NCBI GenBank assembly: GCA_965237855.1
Contig: CBDEGK010000004.1
Location: 434,001 to 498,000, forward strand
Direction: 5' to 3'
Length of the DNA: 64,000 bases
DNA from: CBDEGK01 sp965237855
GTDB taxonomy: Bacteria > Pseudomonadota > Gammaproteobacteria > Pseudomonadales > Halieaceae
Below are positions 34,586 to 44,032 of the stretch, piece after piece (the stretch's first letter is position 1; every line of letters begins with the position of its first letter). Position numbers and translations under genes: made by a program. Below the pieces are notes generated by a model. The model searched no databases. It worked only from the letters and a program-made list of their open reading frames with translations, and was not told the origin of the DNA.

Positions 34586-37417
34586 TTACCTGCTGAACAC
34601 TCTTGAATAAACATCATCTACACCAGGCCAAAGGTCTCTCGCTTGGTCACTCGGTATCAGGCGATCCACATGTTGCAGATCCAGCATATGCGATTTTTCT
34701 CTGTACTTAATGTAAGCCCGCTGAAGCACCCGGCATTCCTGGCGAGTGATAAATCCGCATGACATCAGAGCATATAGCAAGGACATGGTTTCAACGTCTC
34801 CCACAAGCTCAGGATATTGCGCCGCGGAACACAGCACACCATGAGTAACGATCAAACGTATATCATCCAGCCCACCTCTACCAGAATCCAGATGAAATAA
34901 CCCCATTCCATAAGAGGGTGGCCTATCGTCGCGGGCCAGCGGATGCTGCCGGACTATCTCTGCCATCGAATATCCGGAACTTAGTAGTCGATGGCGGTAG
35001 TCATTGAAGTCTTCCCTCAGGTTAACATCGCCAAAGAGATAGCGCGCCTGCACATATCGAGCACTATCCAGCACGGTCATATCCCGGTTTTGATAAGCTG
35101 ACATTTCACTGATAACCAGCGCGTGATCACGCTCGCTATCCCCGCGGGTATAAAGCCGATAAATCGAACCAGAAATGACCCGGGAAGTAAGCAGTAGGTG
35201 CAATCGCTCGGCCACCGCCTTGCAAAAACCGGCAACCCCACCGGAAGTCTCCTGCATACTCCCAGCCACGGCCCTGACGCTCCGCCAGACCAACTCTATC
35301 TCCAAATCACTGTCATAACTCAAATCCCTGGAGCCCAAACCACCGAGCGCAATTACGCCAAGCCCAGATAATTCCTCAACGCCAGTCGGTGATAGCCCCT
35401 TTTTGGCAACAACTGTTGTCCAAGCCAACCTCACGGCAGCCTCCAGAATCACCTCGGCGATATCACATAGGTATTCACTAACGGTGATCAAGGGAATCGC
35501 TCCGGTAATATCAGCCGCCACGACGCGCAACACATACACCTGCTGGAAGTGACGCAGCTCCAGGATCGAGGCCTCTACATCACTAATGTTGATAGCGCCT
35601 AGTAGCTGCTGCAGCTCCGATGCCAATTCGGATTTTATTAGCGGTTCATACAGCTTGTTCGGATTCAGAAGCTCATCCAGCAACAACGGATCCTCCGACA
35701 AATAATCGACAATCCAGGGGCTGCGAGCCGCCAACTGCAACAGCTCGGTCAACGCCAATGGATGCTCCAACAGCAAAGACAGGTATACACTGCGTTGTGC
35801 CACACGACTGAAAAACTGGGTAACACGCTCTAATGTCTGCTCAGGATCGGGTGTGTCCGCAGCGGCGCCGATCGTCAGAGGCATCAACTGATTGATCGCT
35901 TTACTGCCCTTTTTCCCCAGGCGCCCAAGAACAGAGGAATTCCTGAATGAATCTATTAGCTCCCAGGCCCGCTCACTGTCTGAATATCCCAGCTCCTCAA
36001 GGGCTGATAACTGGCTCATTCCTCCCACCCAAATATCCTCGACCTGATGTGGCAGCTCCTGCAGTTGCGGCGCACTGAAAACCTGGTTAAATATCTGCTT
36101 AACCGTTTCCCTGGTCGATGCCAACTGTCGCTCCATTGCATTCCAATCAGTAAAGCCCATAGAAAACGCCAGGCGTTGTAAATCCAACTCCTCCGTGGGC
36201 AGATCGTTGGTTTGCTTGTCGTCGTACTGTTGTAGTCGATGTTCAACAACCCGCAAAAACCTGTAGGCCCCGAGCAGATTCTTCACGGTGACGACCGGCA
36301 ACGAGTCATCCCTGGCCAGCCGATCCAAAATATGCTCTAAACGGCGGTCTTGTAGCGCGCTGTCTCGACCGCCACGAATCAACTGGAAAACCTGGGTAAT
36401 GAACTCGATGTCACGTATCCCACCAGGGCCGAGTTTTACATTGTCCAATTTGTCGCGACGCCGTTGCTGGTCAACTATCTGCTGCTTGAGCTCCCGCAGC
36501 TCCGCAAACACACCGTAGTCGAGGTAAGATCGATAGACAAAGGGCCGCAACCTCGCTTGAAGCTCCTCCGCGCGTTGCATATCGCCCGCAATAGCCCGGG
36601 CCTTGATCATGGCGTAACGCTCCCACGCCCTGCCATGCTCCCTATAGTATTTCTCCATGGCATCAAAGGTCATCACCAAAGCGCCACCATCGCCCCAAGG
36701 GCGCAGCCGCATATCAACACGGAACACAAAGCCATCTTCAGTGATATTGTCGAGTGCCTGAATCAGCTTGCGGCCCACGCGGATGAAAAACTCTGAATAG
36801 CTGGTGCCCTTGCGATCGTCGAAATAGCCTTCTTCAGGGATGGCAAATATAAGATCAATATCTGAGGAATAATTCAGTTCCCAGGCGCCTAGTTTACCCA
36901 TTCCCAGAACCACCATCTTCAGCGCTTGGCCGTCTTTACCCAGGGGAGGACCACGGCGTTCGCAAGCCTGCGTATAAGCAAAATCCAGGGCCACCTGCAC
37001 GGCCGTTTCCGCGAGCAGCGAGACATCCATCAAGGTTTCACTCAACTGCGACCAACCCGCTATGTCTCGCCAGGCGATGCGCACCATCTCGCGCCGCCTG
37101 AAAAGGCGAAGCGCCCTGTGCAAATCTGCTTCGCAATCCAGAGACTCCGCCTGCAGGCGCGGGAGATACTTCTTGCTAATGGTCGACGAATCTAGATCGC
37201 CAGAACGAACCAACTCCCCGAGCAGGGTAGGTTCACGTCTACAGGCGTCAACAATAAAACGGCTGCTGGTCCAGACCTTTACCAGCGATTCCAGGACATC
37301 GGCTTCCTGCAGGAGTCGCAGATCTTCTGCAGGAACCACCCCGGTATAGTCTTTCCAGGCCTTGGCAAGATCTGATCGAAACTCCTGCGGCACAGAATTG
37401 AGGTAACACTCAAGCAT
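34586..37417 (-). CDS. glnE: Glutamine synthetase adenylyltransferase/deadenylylase, with atypical C-terminal half
   Basis: 943 residues, the standard GlnE length: two nucleotidyltransferase halves joined by a PII-responsive region. The N-terminal deadenylylating half is intact: GMGKLGAWELNYSSDIDLIF with Asp186/Asp188 and VDMRLRPWGDGG with Asp235. In the C-terminal adenylylating half, the first motif is present but altered (SYDSDLEIELVW, Asp702, Asp704, Glu706), and the expected (V)DxRLRPxG block is replaced by IYRLYTRGDS (from about 752). The adenylylating activity may therefore be lost. A ribosome site (GGAGG) precedes the ATG. Confidence 0.93.
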   Translation of the reverse strand: MLECYLNSVPQEFRSDLAKAWKDYTGVVPAEDLRLLQEADVLESLVKVWTSSRFIVDACRREPTLLGELVRSGDLDSSTISKKYLPRLQAESLDCEADLHRALRLFRRREMVRIAWRDIAGWSQLSETLMDVSLLAETAVQVALDFAYTQACERRGPPLGKDGQALKMVVLGMGKLGAWELNYSSDIDLIFAIPEEGYFDDRKGTSYSEFFIRVGRKLIQALDNITEDGFVFRVDMRLRPWGDGGALVMTFDAMEKYYREHGRAWERYAMIKARAIAGDMQRAEELQARLRPFVYRSYLDYGVFAELRELKQQIVDQQRRRDKLDNVKLGPGGIRDIEFITQVFQLIRGGRDSALQDRRLEHILDRLARDDSLPVVTVKNLLGAYRFLRVVEHRLQQYDDKQTNDLPTEELDLQRLAFSMGFTDWNAMERQLASTRETVKQIFNQVFSAPQLQELPHQVEDIWVGGMSQLSALEELGYSDSERAWELIDSFRNSSVLGRLGKKGSKAINQLMPLTIGAAADTPDPEQTLERVTQFFSRVAQRSVYLSLLLEHPLALTELLQLAARSPWIVDYLSEDPLLLDELLNPNKLYEPLIKSELASELQQLLGAINISDVEASILELRHFQQVYVLRVVAADITGAIPLITVSEYLCDIAEVILEAAVRLAWTTVVAKKGLSPTGVEELSGLGVIALGGLGSRDLSYDSDLEIELVWRSVRAVAGSMQETSGGVAGFCKAVAERLHLLLTSRVISGSIYRLYTRGDSERDHALVISEMSAYQNRDMTVLDSARYVQARYLFGDVNLREDFNDYRHRLLSSGYSMAEIVRQHPLARDDRPPSYGMGLFHLDSGRGGLDDIRLIVTHGVLCSAAQYPELVGDVETMSLLYALMSCGFITRQECRVLQRAYIKYREKSHMLDLQHVDRLIPSDQARDLWPGVDDVYSRVFSR

Positions 37418-37564
37418 CGGTAAGCCTCCTTCTGTTTTATAGGACCCTTATTCCTCACAGCCAGCAGTCCCTGGGACTGGGCTCATGTGAATGCGATGTA
37501 TTCGAATAAAGGCAAATCTGGACTAGAATTACTATGTCGAACTCGAACAGAGATGTACAGGGTT

Positions 37565-38511
37565 ATGCGGATACACTTTTGGGGGACCCGTGGGTCCATA
37601 CCTATTTCAGAAGATTTTCAAGCATTGGGCAAGCGGCTTCGAGCGGTATTGCTTGATGCGAGCCAGCAAACCGTTATTACCGATGTGGACGACTATCTGG
37701 CATCACTGCCTTTTTGGCATAGCCACACGTAGGGGGAAATACATCCTGTGTGCAGCTCGACGCAGCTACCAAAGAATATATGATCTGTGACTTGGGCACT
37801 GGTGCTCGGGTTTTAGCTAACGAAATCTTAGCGGCACACGGCCCAGCACCTCAAACATATAACTTCTTCATGTCCCATATTCACTGGGATCACATTATGG
37901 GGTTTCCGTTCTTTACACCGGCATTCATTCCGGGCAACAAAATCCGGATTCACGGATGTCATACACAAATGGAAGACAGCTTTCGCCGACAAAATGCTTC
38001 CCCAAATTTCCCCGTCGATTTCAGTAATTTGGGCGCCGATATAGAATTTGTATTTTTGCAGCCTGATGAAACCTATGAACTAAACGGCTTCAGGATAACG
38101 CCAAAATTGCAGCTCCATGGCGATGACTCTTACGGATACCGCTTTGAAAAAGATGGGAAAGTGACCGTATACTCCACCGATTCAGAGCACAAACTCGAAG
38201 ATGAAGAACAACATGATGCTTTTATTGATTTCTTTCATTCCGCTGACCTGGTGATCTTCGATGCAATGTATTCCCTCGCAGATTCGGTCACAATGAAAGC
38301 AGACTGGGGACACTCCAGTAATATAATGGGTATAGAGTTATGCCATAAGGCAAATGTAAAAACCTTATGCTTTTTTCATCATGAATCCATGCATAGTGAT
38401 GAACAAATCCACCAACTTTTACTGGATTCACGGCGCTATGAAGAACTGGTCAGGCTGGAGCACAAGCTGGAGATAATATCTGCATACGATGGTCTTAACG
38501 TCCAACTATAA
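37565..38511 (+). pseudogene. Metallo-beta-lactamase-fold hydrolase, broken by a one-base deletion
   Basis: Two frames together give a complete MBL-fold protein of about 315 residues. The first (from ATG 37565, MRIHFWGTRGSIPISED) runs to LPFWHSHT and stops at TAG 37730-37732. Inserting one pyrimidine after 37731 restores the conserved HTYGGNTSCVQLD and joins it to the frame ending at 38511, which carries the metal-binding HIHWDH block (SHIHWDHIMGF), a VYSTDSEH segment and a late HSSN. ATG 37553 is an alternative start. It could be a true pseudogene or a sequencing error. Confidence 0.88.
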
Positions 38512-38591
38512 ACCACTGGCAAGGGTTCAACTTCTCTATCGACTTTTTCGAAAGTTATTATGCGTGATAATCGGGCTGTTTTTAGCGCTGT

Positions 38592-41500
38592 CTACCCGGT
38601 GATATTTTCTATCAGTGGTTGCAGGTCAATGGATGCCGCTTCCATATCATAATTCGCGATGTGCTTCTTGATACCCATCAGCATGTCATAAACAGGGGTA
38701 CCATCGACCGCGTCCAGGATATCAAATAGGACCTCCTCGGCGGTGGAGTCATAATCTTCCAGTTTCTCCAGAAGCAACCTCAAATTTTGCTCGAGGTCTT
38801 CAGGAAGCATTTTTGAATCCATCGAGTTCGAGACTGGCTTCTGCACGGCCAGATTTTCAATCAGGCCGATAACCCGTTCAAGTTCCGCACCGGTTTCACC
38901 CAGTAATATTGCTGCCTCGTCTTCGGCCTGTTCTTTCAAGGCGGCTTCAAGTTTCGCCGCAGAATTATACAGACTAGTGGCCCCAATACTGCCGCTCACG
39001 CCTTTGAGGCTATGTGCAAGACGTACCGCCACGTCCTGCTCATCAGACGCAAGTGCTCCGCTCATGTCGGAAATTGCCGTGGCCTGGTTCTCGGAGAATT
39101 TCTGCAAAAGCCTGATATATGACTTTATGTTTCCGCCTATTCTCTCCACTCCGCCCTCTACATCAATTCCCGATAATTCCGGCATTGCAAGCTCCTGCTG
39201 GTCGTGACTTGTCTCTCCAATCGGCTCCGGCAGTGCTCTTTCAGCGTGCGGTATCCATTTTAGAAGTGCTTCAAACAGCAGTTGCGGACGAATAGGCTTG
39301 GTGATGTGATGATTCATGCCCGCTTGAATGGATCTATCACGATCCTCCGGAGTCGCGTTTGCCGTCATAGCCAATATCGGTAATTCCCTATACTTGCTGT
39401 TTTCCCTGATCTTTGCAGTCGCCGTGAAACCATCCATAACCGGCATTTGTACGTCCATCAATATACAATCGTAAGCCTTGTGTTCAAGCATATTCAATGC
39501 TTCTTGGCCATGATTGGCAACATCCACGTAAAACCCTGCTTGCTGAAGGATCTCATCGGCAACCTGTTGATTGATCTCATTGTCCTCGACCAGAAGAATA
39601 TGAGCGCCCTGCACCGGCCTAAGCATCCCCATATCAAACTGCTGCTGCCCACCCATTTTCCGCCTGGACGAGGCTGCTACAACGCCAAAAGCAGCCATGA
39701 CTGCATCGAATAGGTGCGAGGGGCTGACCGGCTTGGACAGGAACTGGTCTATATATTCGCCACCTGGTTTGCCTGACAGGTCGCCGGTATTGAAGGCCGA
39801 AACCATGATCATGTGTGGTTCCAGGTCCGGCTTGATTTCAGTTCTGATTTTTTGTGCTATTTCCAGCCCGGTCATGTCGGGCATGAGCCAGTCGAGAACA
39901 ACCAGATCATAGGACCGTGTTTTATCTTCCATTAACTGGAAAAGCTCTTCCGAGTTACTTGCCTGGTCGACCCTGAAAGTAAAATGCTCCAGATAGGTAG
40001 TAAGGATTTCGAGCGACGTCTTGTTATCATCCACTACTACGACCCGCATGTTTTGCAGGTCGGGTGCAGTGTTGAAAGTCTTCCCCTCTGCACCGGAAGC
40101 GACACCGAGCGAAACCGTGAATGTAAACGTGCTACCGACGTCAGGTTTGCTTTCGACCCATATTTCACCGCCCATCAGTTCAACCAGCTGTTTTGAGATC
40201 GCCAGACCCAGCCCGGTGCCACCATACTTCCGCGTTGTGGACGTATCGGCCTGAGAGAAGGATTGGAAGAGCCTGGTTAGTTGCTCTGGAGTCATTCCAA
40301 TACCAGTATCCCGGACCGAAAACTCCAGGATTACCCGGTCAGAGAGCCTCTTATGAAGCTCTATATCAATCAAGATTTCGCCTTGCTCGGTGAATTTGAT
40401 CGCATTGTTGGCCAGGTTAATCAATACCTGGTTGAGCCTGAGTGGATCACCGACCAAGATGGAAGGCACCTGCGGGTCTCTTCTGAACAGAAACTCCAAT
40501 CCTTTGTCCTGAGCCTTTACATTGCCCACTGTCGCCAGATTATCGAGCACCTGGTCAATTTCGAACTCTATATCCTCTACATCGAGCCGACCGGCTTCAA
40601 TTTTTGAAAAGTCCAGAATGTCATTTATGATGCCGAGCAGTGATTCCGCTGACCCATGAATCTTGGATAGATAGTCTCTTTGCTTGGGGTTTAACTCTGT
40701 CCTCAGGCAGAGATCACTCAGACCTATGACCGCATTCATCGGTGTTCTGATCTCGTGACTCATATTGGCCAAAAAGTTACCTTTGGCTTTTGTCGCAGAT
40801 TCGGCCACCTCCTTGGCTTCCAAAATTTCCTTGTTTGCCAAGCTCAGCTCCGAGGTTCTCTCCGACACTCTTTGTTCCAGTTCATCCTTGGCCTGGTTCA
40901 AAATCCGATTTGTTCGTTCGCCTGTCGCCAGGATAAACAAGGTTCCTCCCACAGATAGCAGTAGTGTCACGCCCAAAACTGCAAAAGACAGTAGGCGTAT
41001 GGTTGTGAAAGTGGAGAGTGCTTCAGAGACGTCAATTTCGCTGGTCAGACCCAGGCCCAGATTATTATCCCAGAGCCAGGCACCATAAACCTCAACACCA
41101 CGGTAGTCGCGATATCCAGTCATTCCCTTTTCAACCGGGGAACTGCCATTGCCCACGGCACCACCGATAACATCGGACACACCAATGTTAGCTATGGCGC
41201 GCACAGCCATATGGGTAAGGGCCTGTTGATCACGCGGTATATTGGAGCGAAATCCTTCAGTCATGTCGCCCCCCGGATCCCGCACCTGGATATTCATGAC
41301 ACTCGATTGCCCAGCTTCAAGTAATCCGATCTCTCTTAAATCATCCTCGAATCGACTGGCAGAAAGCAGGGTTGCACTGCTATCAATGGCATAACTTTCA
41401 CCGCTCTCACCAACCCGAGAGAACTGGAGAACCTGGGAGAAACCCCGCAATGGATCAAGTCGCATGGTCAGAGCTGCAAATACGCCTGCCTCGCTGGTAA

Positions 41501-43742
41501 TGGGCACAGCAATAAACAGCGATGAAGAATCTGCCTGGCTTTTTCCACCAACAGCGACATCTGAATATATGGGAGGAATAAATACCGATTCGCCCTGAAA
41601 CACCCGCTCGAATAACTCAGGCCGCTGGATTGCAACTAAATTTCTTGTGCCAATATTGCTGTCCCGACGGGAGGCAATGCTAATGCCATCTCTATCAATG
41701 ATGAAAAACCCCAGCCCTAAAGCGTCCCGGTATTGCTGCAGGGAGCTTCTGATGTCTGACAGCTCCCTGGAAGCCAGCAGTGAATCCGGGTTTGCAGCTA
41801 CCTCCAATAGCGACTCCACCTGCCCGACCAGAGAGGGATTACTTACTATTTGGCTTAGTACGTTGGCTTGTTGGTCCACCCAGACATCTATACGTTGTGT
41901 CGTGGTGATCAGGGCATTTTCCAGGTTGTTTTCTACATCCCGTAGAATCCTCTCCTTAATGTGATCCAGCGCCAGCCAGCCCAGGACGCCCACCAGTGCA
42001 ATGAAGATGCTAATGGAGCCGAGAATAAGAATGCGAAAGCGCAGCGTGCCAGTCTGCAGACCCACATTACTTTCTTCTTGGGAAAAATAGTTGCTGACCC
42101 GATTGAGCAAAATAAGGAGCAGGAATAAAGCCAGGGTGGCGCCCAGTAGCCAGTATATGGTGGTGGACAAATTGTCCTGGGTTCCAGGATCCTGCGACAG
42201 CCCAAGCCATTTTTCACGCAAGGCTGTAACTTCTTCCTGGTCCAGCGAATTCATTGCCTTCTGTAAAATATCTCGCAGAATAGGCCAGTCTTTGCGAACG
42301 CCCACGGCGTTGAAGGAAGTCAACAAGGGGTCTCGAGATAGAAAAGCAACAGATAAGCCCTTAATCGTGTGTTCGCTAATCAGATATTCCGTCACCGGAA
42401 GATCATCCATCATGGCATCTGCCCTGCCCTCAAGAACAGCGTAGAGTGCGCCCAGGGTGTCTTTTTCAGGCACCAATATTATTTCCGGGTGCTCTTTTGC
42501 GATGACCTCTTCGGTGGAAAACCCTGCGGTTACAGCCACTTTTTTACCGTATAAGCCCTGCAAGGATTGCACTTTAAACGTCGAGTCCCGGACCATGACG
42601 ACGGCGGGTGCCTGTATGTAGTTCTCGGTGAAATTAATGTATTCCGCCCGCTCGGGTGTTATTGTGATATTGAGCATCACGTCCAGTTCACCCGACCGGA
42701 TCATGTCCAAAAACTCTTGCCATGAAGGACCGCTGACGTACTCAATCTCTAAGCCAGCCGCTGCCGCAAGCAGATTCATGTAGTCGATGGAAAACCCCAT
42801 CGGTTGCCCGCCGACATTGAAGTTAAATGGCGGCCAGTCCAGTTCATTGTGAACGCGAACGACGGGATGTTGTTCAAGCCAGGCTCGCTCTTCAGCAGTC
42901 AAAATAACAGTCCCGACAAGCTTGACTGCAGATGACTGTGTCGGGAGAGTTCCACCCAGCCATTTACTGAGGATAGCTTGCTTATCGCTCTCCTCTGTAT
43001 TTTCAAGCACCTTGGTGATGATCGCGGCCAGTTCGGGCATGCCTTTGCGGCTGATCATGAGCAGCTCTCTTGGTACCGCCCCCTCGAGCCTGAAAACCGG
43101 ATGAATATTCGTGATGGACAGCTGATTCAGGGTATAGGACAGATTTGAAAGTGATCCAAATAGCAATTCAGCCTGATAGGTAACGACCGCGTTGATGGTT
43201 TCATCCACCGAGTCAAACTCAAGAATCTTCAATTCTGGATAAGCCCGACGGATAATGGCTTTTGAGGCGTAGTCGCGGACAATGGCTATGGTATTTCCCC
43301 GCAGATCAGCGGCTGAGGTCACCCCCGCGTCACTACGACTGAAGAAATATTCCGTGACCTGGTGGTACTTGGACGTGTAGTGATATGTTTGAGCTCTTTC
43401 ACTGGTGTAATGCACAGCGGGCAAAAGATCGATTTCTCCCCGCTCAATTTTCTGAAGCAAAGTACTAAAAGAATCTATTTCAACGTCAAACTGCAACCCG
43501 GTGCTCTCCGATATCAGCTGCAGGTATTCATTGGTGATACCAGAATACTTTCCCTGTTCGTTGACGAAATCAAAAGGTATCCAGTCGGATTCCCCACCCA
43601 CTTTGATTACCGGGTGTTGTTCGATCCAGGCTTGCTCAGCCCTGGTCAATTCCAATTTTTGCGCGTGCGCCGGGATCAGCATGGTGAGTGACAGCTGTCC
43701 TGCGAATAGCCAGCAGATTATTGATTTTAGAGTGGCCTTCAA
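38592..43742 (-). CDS. BvgS/EvgS-like hybrid sensor kinase with two solute-binding domains
   Basis: 1716 residues. A signal peptide (1-27), two tandem SBP_bac_3 periplasmic domains (about 46-262 and 290-515), a membrane helix (530-550), a second (572-592), a Cache-like extracytoplasmic domain (about 600-920), a third helix (925-950), then HisKA with His996, HATPase (GGTGLGLAI), receiver 1 with Asp1284, receiver 2 with Asp1430 and an HPt domain with His1577. All phosphorelay residues are present, so it can run a His-Asp-His relay. It may sense an amino-acid-like or other small ligand. No partner DNA-binding regulator is adjacent; the nearest output protein is the REC-SpoIIE phosphatase 290 bp upstream in the same orientation. 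Confidence 0.92.
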   Translation of the reverse strand: MKATLKSIICWLFAGQLSLTMLIPAHAQKLELTRAEQAWIEQHPVIKVGGESDWIPFDFVNEQGKYSGITNEYLQLISESTGLQFDVEIDSFSTLLQKIERGEIDLLPAVHYTSERAQTYHYTSKYHQVTEYFFSRSDAGVTSAADLRGNTIAIVRDYASKAIIRRAYPELKILEFDSVDETINAVVTYQAELLFGSLSNLSYTLNQLSITNIHPVFRLEGAVPRELLMISRKGMPELAAIITKVLENTEESDKQAILSKWLGGTLPTQSSAVKLVGTVILTAEERAWLEQHPVVRVHNELDWPPFNFNVGGQPMGFSIDYMNLLAAAAGLEIEYVSGPSWQEFLDMIRSGELDVMLNITITPERAEYINFTENYIQAPAVVMVRDSTFKVQSLQGLYGKKVAVTAGFSTEEVIAKEHPEIILVPEKDTLGALYAVLEGRADAMMDDLPVTEYLISEHTIKGLSVAFLSRDPLLTSFNAVGVRKDWPILRDILQKAMNSLDQEEVTALREKWLGLSQDPGTQDNLSTTIYWLLGATLALFLLLILLNRVSNYFSQEESNVGLQTGTLRFRILILGSISIFIALVGVLGWLALDHIKERILRDVENNLENALITTTQRIDVWVDQQANVLSQIVSNPSLVGQVESLLEVAANPDSLLASRELSDIRSSLQQYRDALGLGFFIIDRDGISIASRRDSNIGTRNLVAIQRPELFERVFQGESVFIPPIYSDVAVGGKSQADSSSLFIAVPITSEAGVFAALTMRLDPLRGFSQVLQFSRVGESGESYAIDSSATLLSASRFEDDLREIGLLEAGQSSVMNIQVRDPGGDMTEGFRSNIPRDQQALTHMAVRAIANIGVSDVIGGAVGNGSSPVEKGMTGYRDYRGVEVYGAWLWDNNLGLGLTSEIDVSEALSTFTTIRLLSFAVLGVTLLLSVGGTLFILATGERTNRILNQAKDELEQRVSERTSELSLANKEILEAKEVAESATKAKGNFLANMSHEIRTPMNAVIGLSDLCLRTELNPKQRDYLSKIHGSAESLLGIINDILDFSKIEAGRLDVEDIEFEIDQVLDNLATVGNVKAQDKGLEFLFRRDPQVPSILVGDPLRLNQVLINLANNAIKFTEQGEILIDIELHKRLSDRVILEFSVRDTGIGMTPEQLTRLFQSFSQADTSTTRKYGGTGLGLAISKQLVELMGGEIWVESKPDVGSTFTFTVSLGVASGAEGKTFNTAPDLQNMRVVVVDDNKTSLEILTTYLEHFTFRVDQASNSEELFQLMEDKTRSYDLVVLDWLMPDMTGLEIAQKIRTEIKPDLEPHMIMVSAFNTGDLSGKPGGEYIDQFLSKPVSPSHLFDAVMAAFGVVAASSRRKMGGQQQFDMGMLRPVQGAHILLVEDNEINQQVADEILQQAGFYVDVANHGQEALNMLEHKAYDCILMDVQMPVMDGFTATAKIRENSKYRELPILAMTANATPEDRDRSIQAGMNHHITKPIRPQLLFEALLKWIPHAERALPEPIGETSHDQQELAMPELSGIDVEGGVERIGGNIKSYIRLLQKFSENQATAISDMSGALASDEQDVAVRLAHSLKGVSGSIGATSLYNSAAKLEAALKEQAEDEAAILLGETGAELERVIGLIENLAVQKPVSNSMDSKMLPEDLEQNLRLLLEKLEDYDSTAEEVLFDILDAVDGTPVYDMLMGIKKHIANYDMEAASIDLQPLIENITG

Positions 43743-43839
43743 CGTATCTTCCTGTTAATTGAGAACTGGAATTCCGGTGTTCTCAAGAAAATTAAGACAT
43801 TGCACATTTTGCTTACTAATATTAGCATTTGGGAGCAAT

Positions 43840-44010
43840 CGCTTGAAGTTAAAAAATTGGCTACGCGTCTTGCCCAAGACATATCGGTTCAGCGAAGCTG
43901 AGCTAGAGAAGATGGAAAACCTGGAGCAGTCTTCGGAGACCGCCATTAGCGATCGATTCCATCTTTGTTTCGCCCTTGGGAAGGCATTTGAGGACAGGGG
44001 TCAATCTTCT
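43840..44010 (+). pseudogene. Remnant of a TPR-sulfotransferase gene
   Basis: An open stretch reads LPKTYRFSEAELEKMENL and then SDRFHLCFALGKAFEDRGQ. This matches, from memory, the linker between the TPR array and the sulfotransferase domain of TPR-containing sulfotransferases (...DRxHLxFALGKAYEDxG...). Neither the TPR array before it nor the P-loop sulfotransferase domain after it is present. It fills most of the 290 bp between two minus-strand signalling genes and lies on the opposite strand. Confidence 0.55.
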
Positions 44011-44032
44011 CTATCGTTCTTTCCCATAAGTG

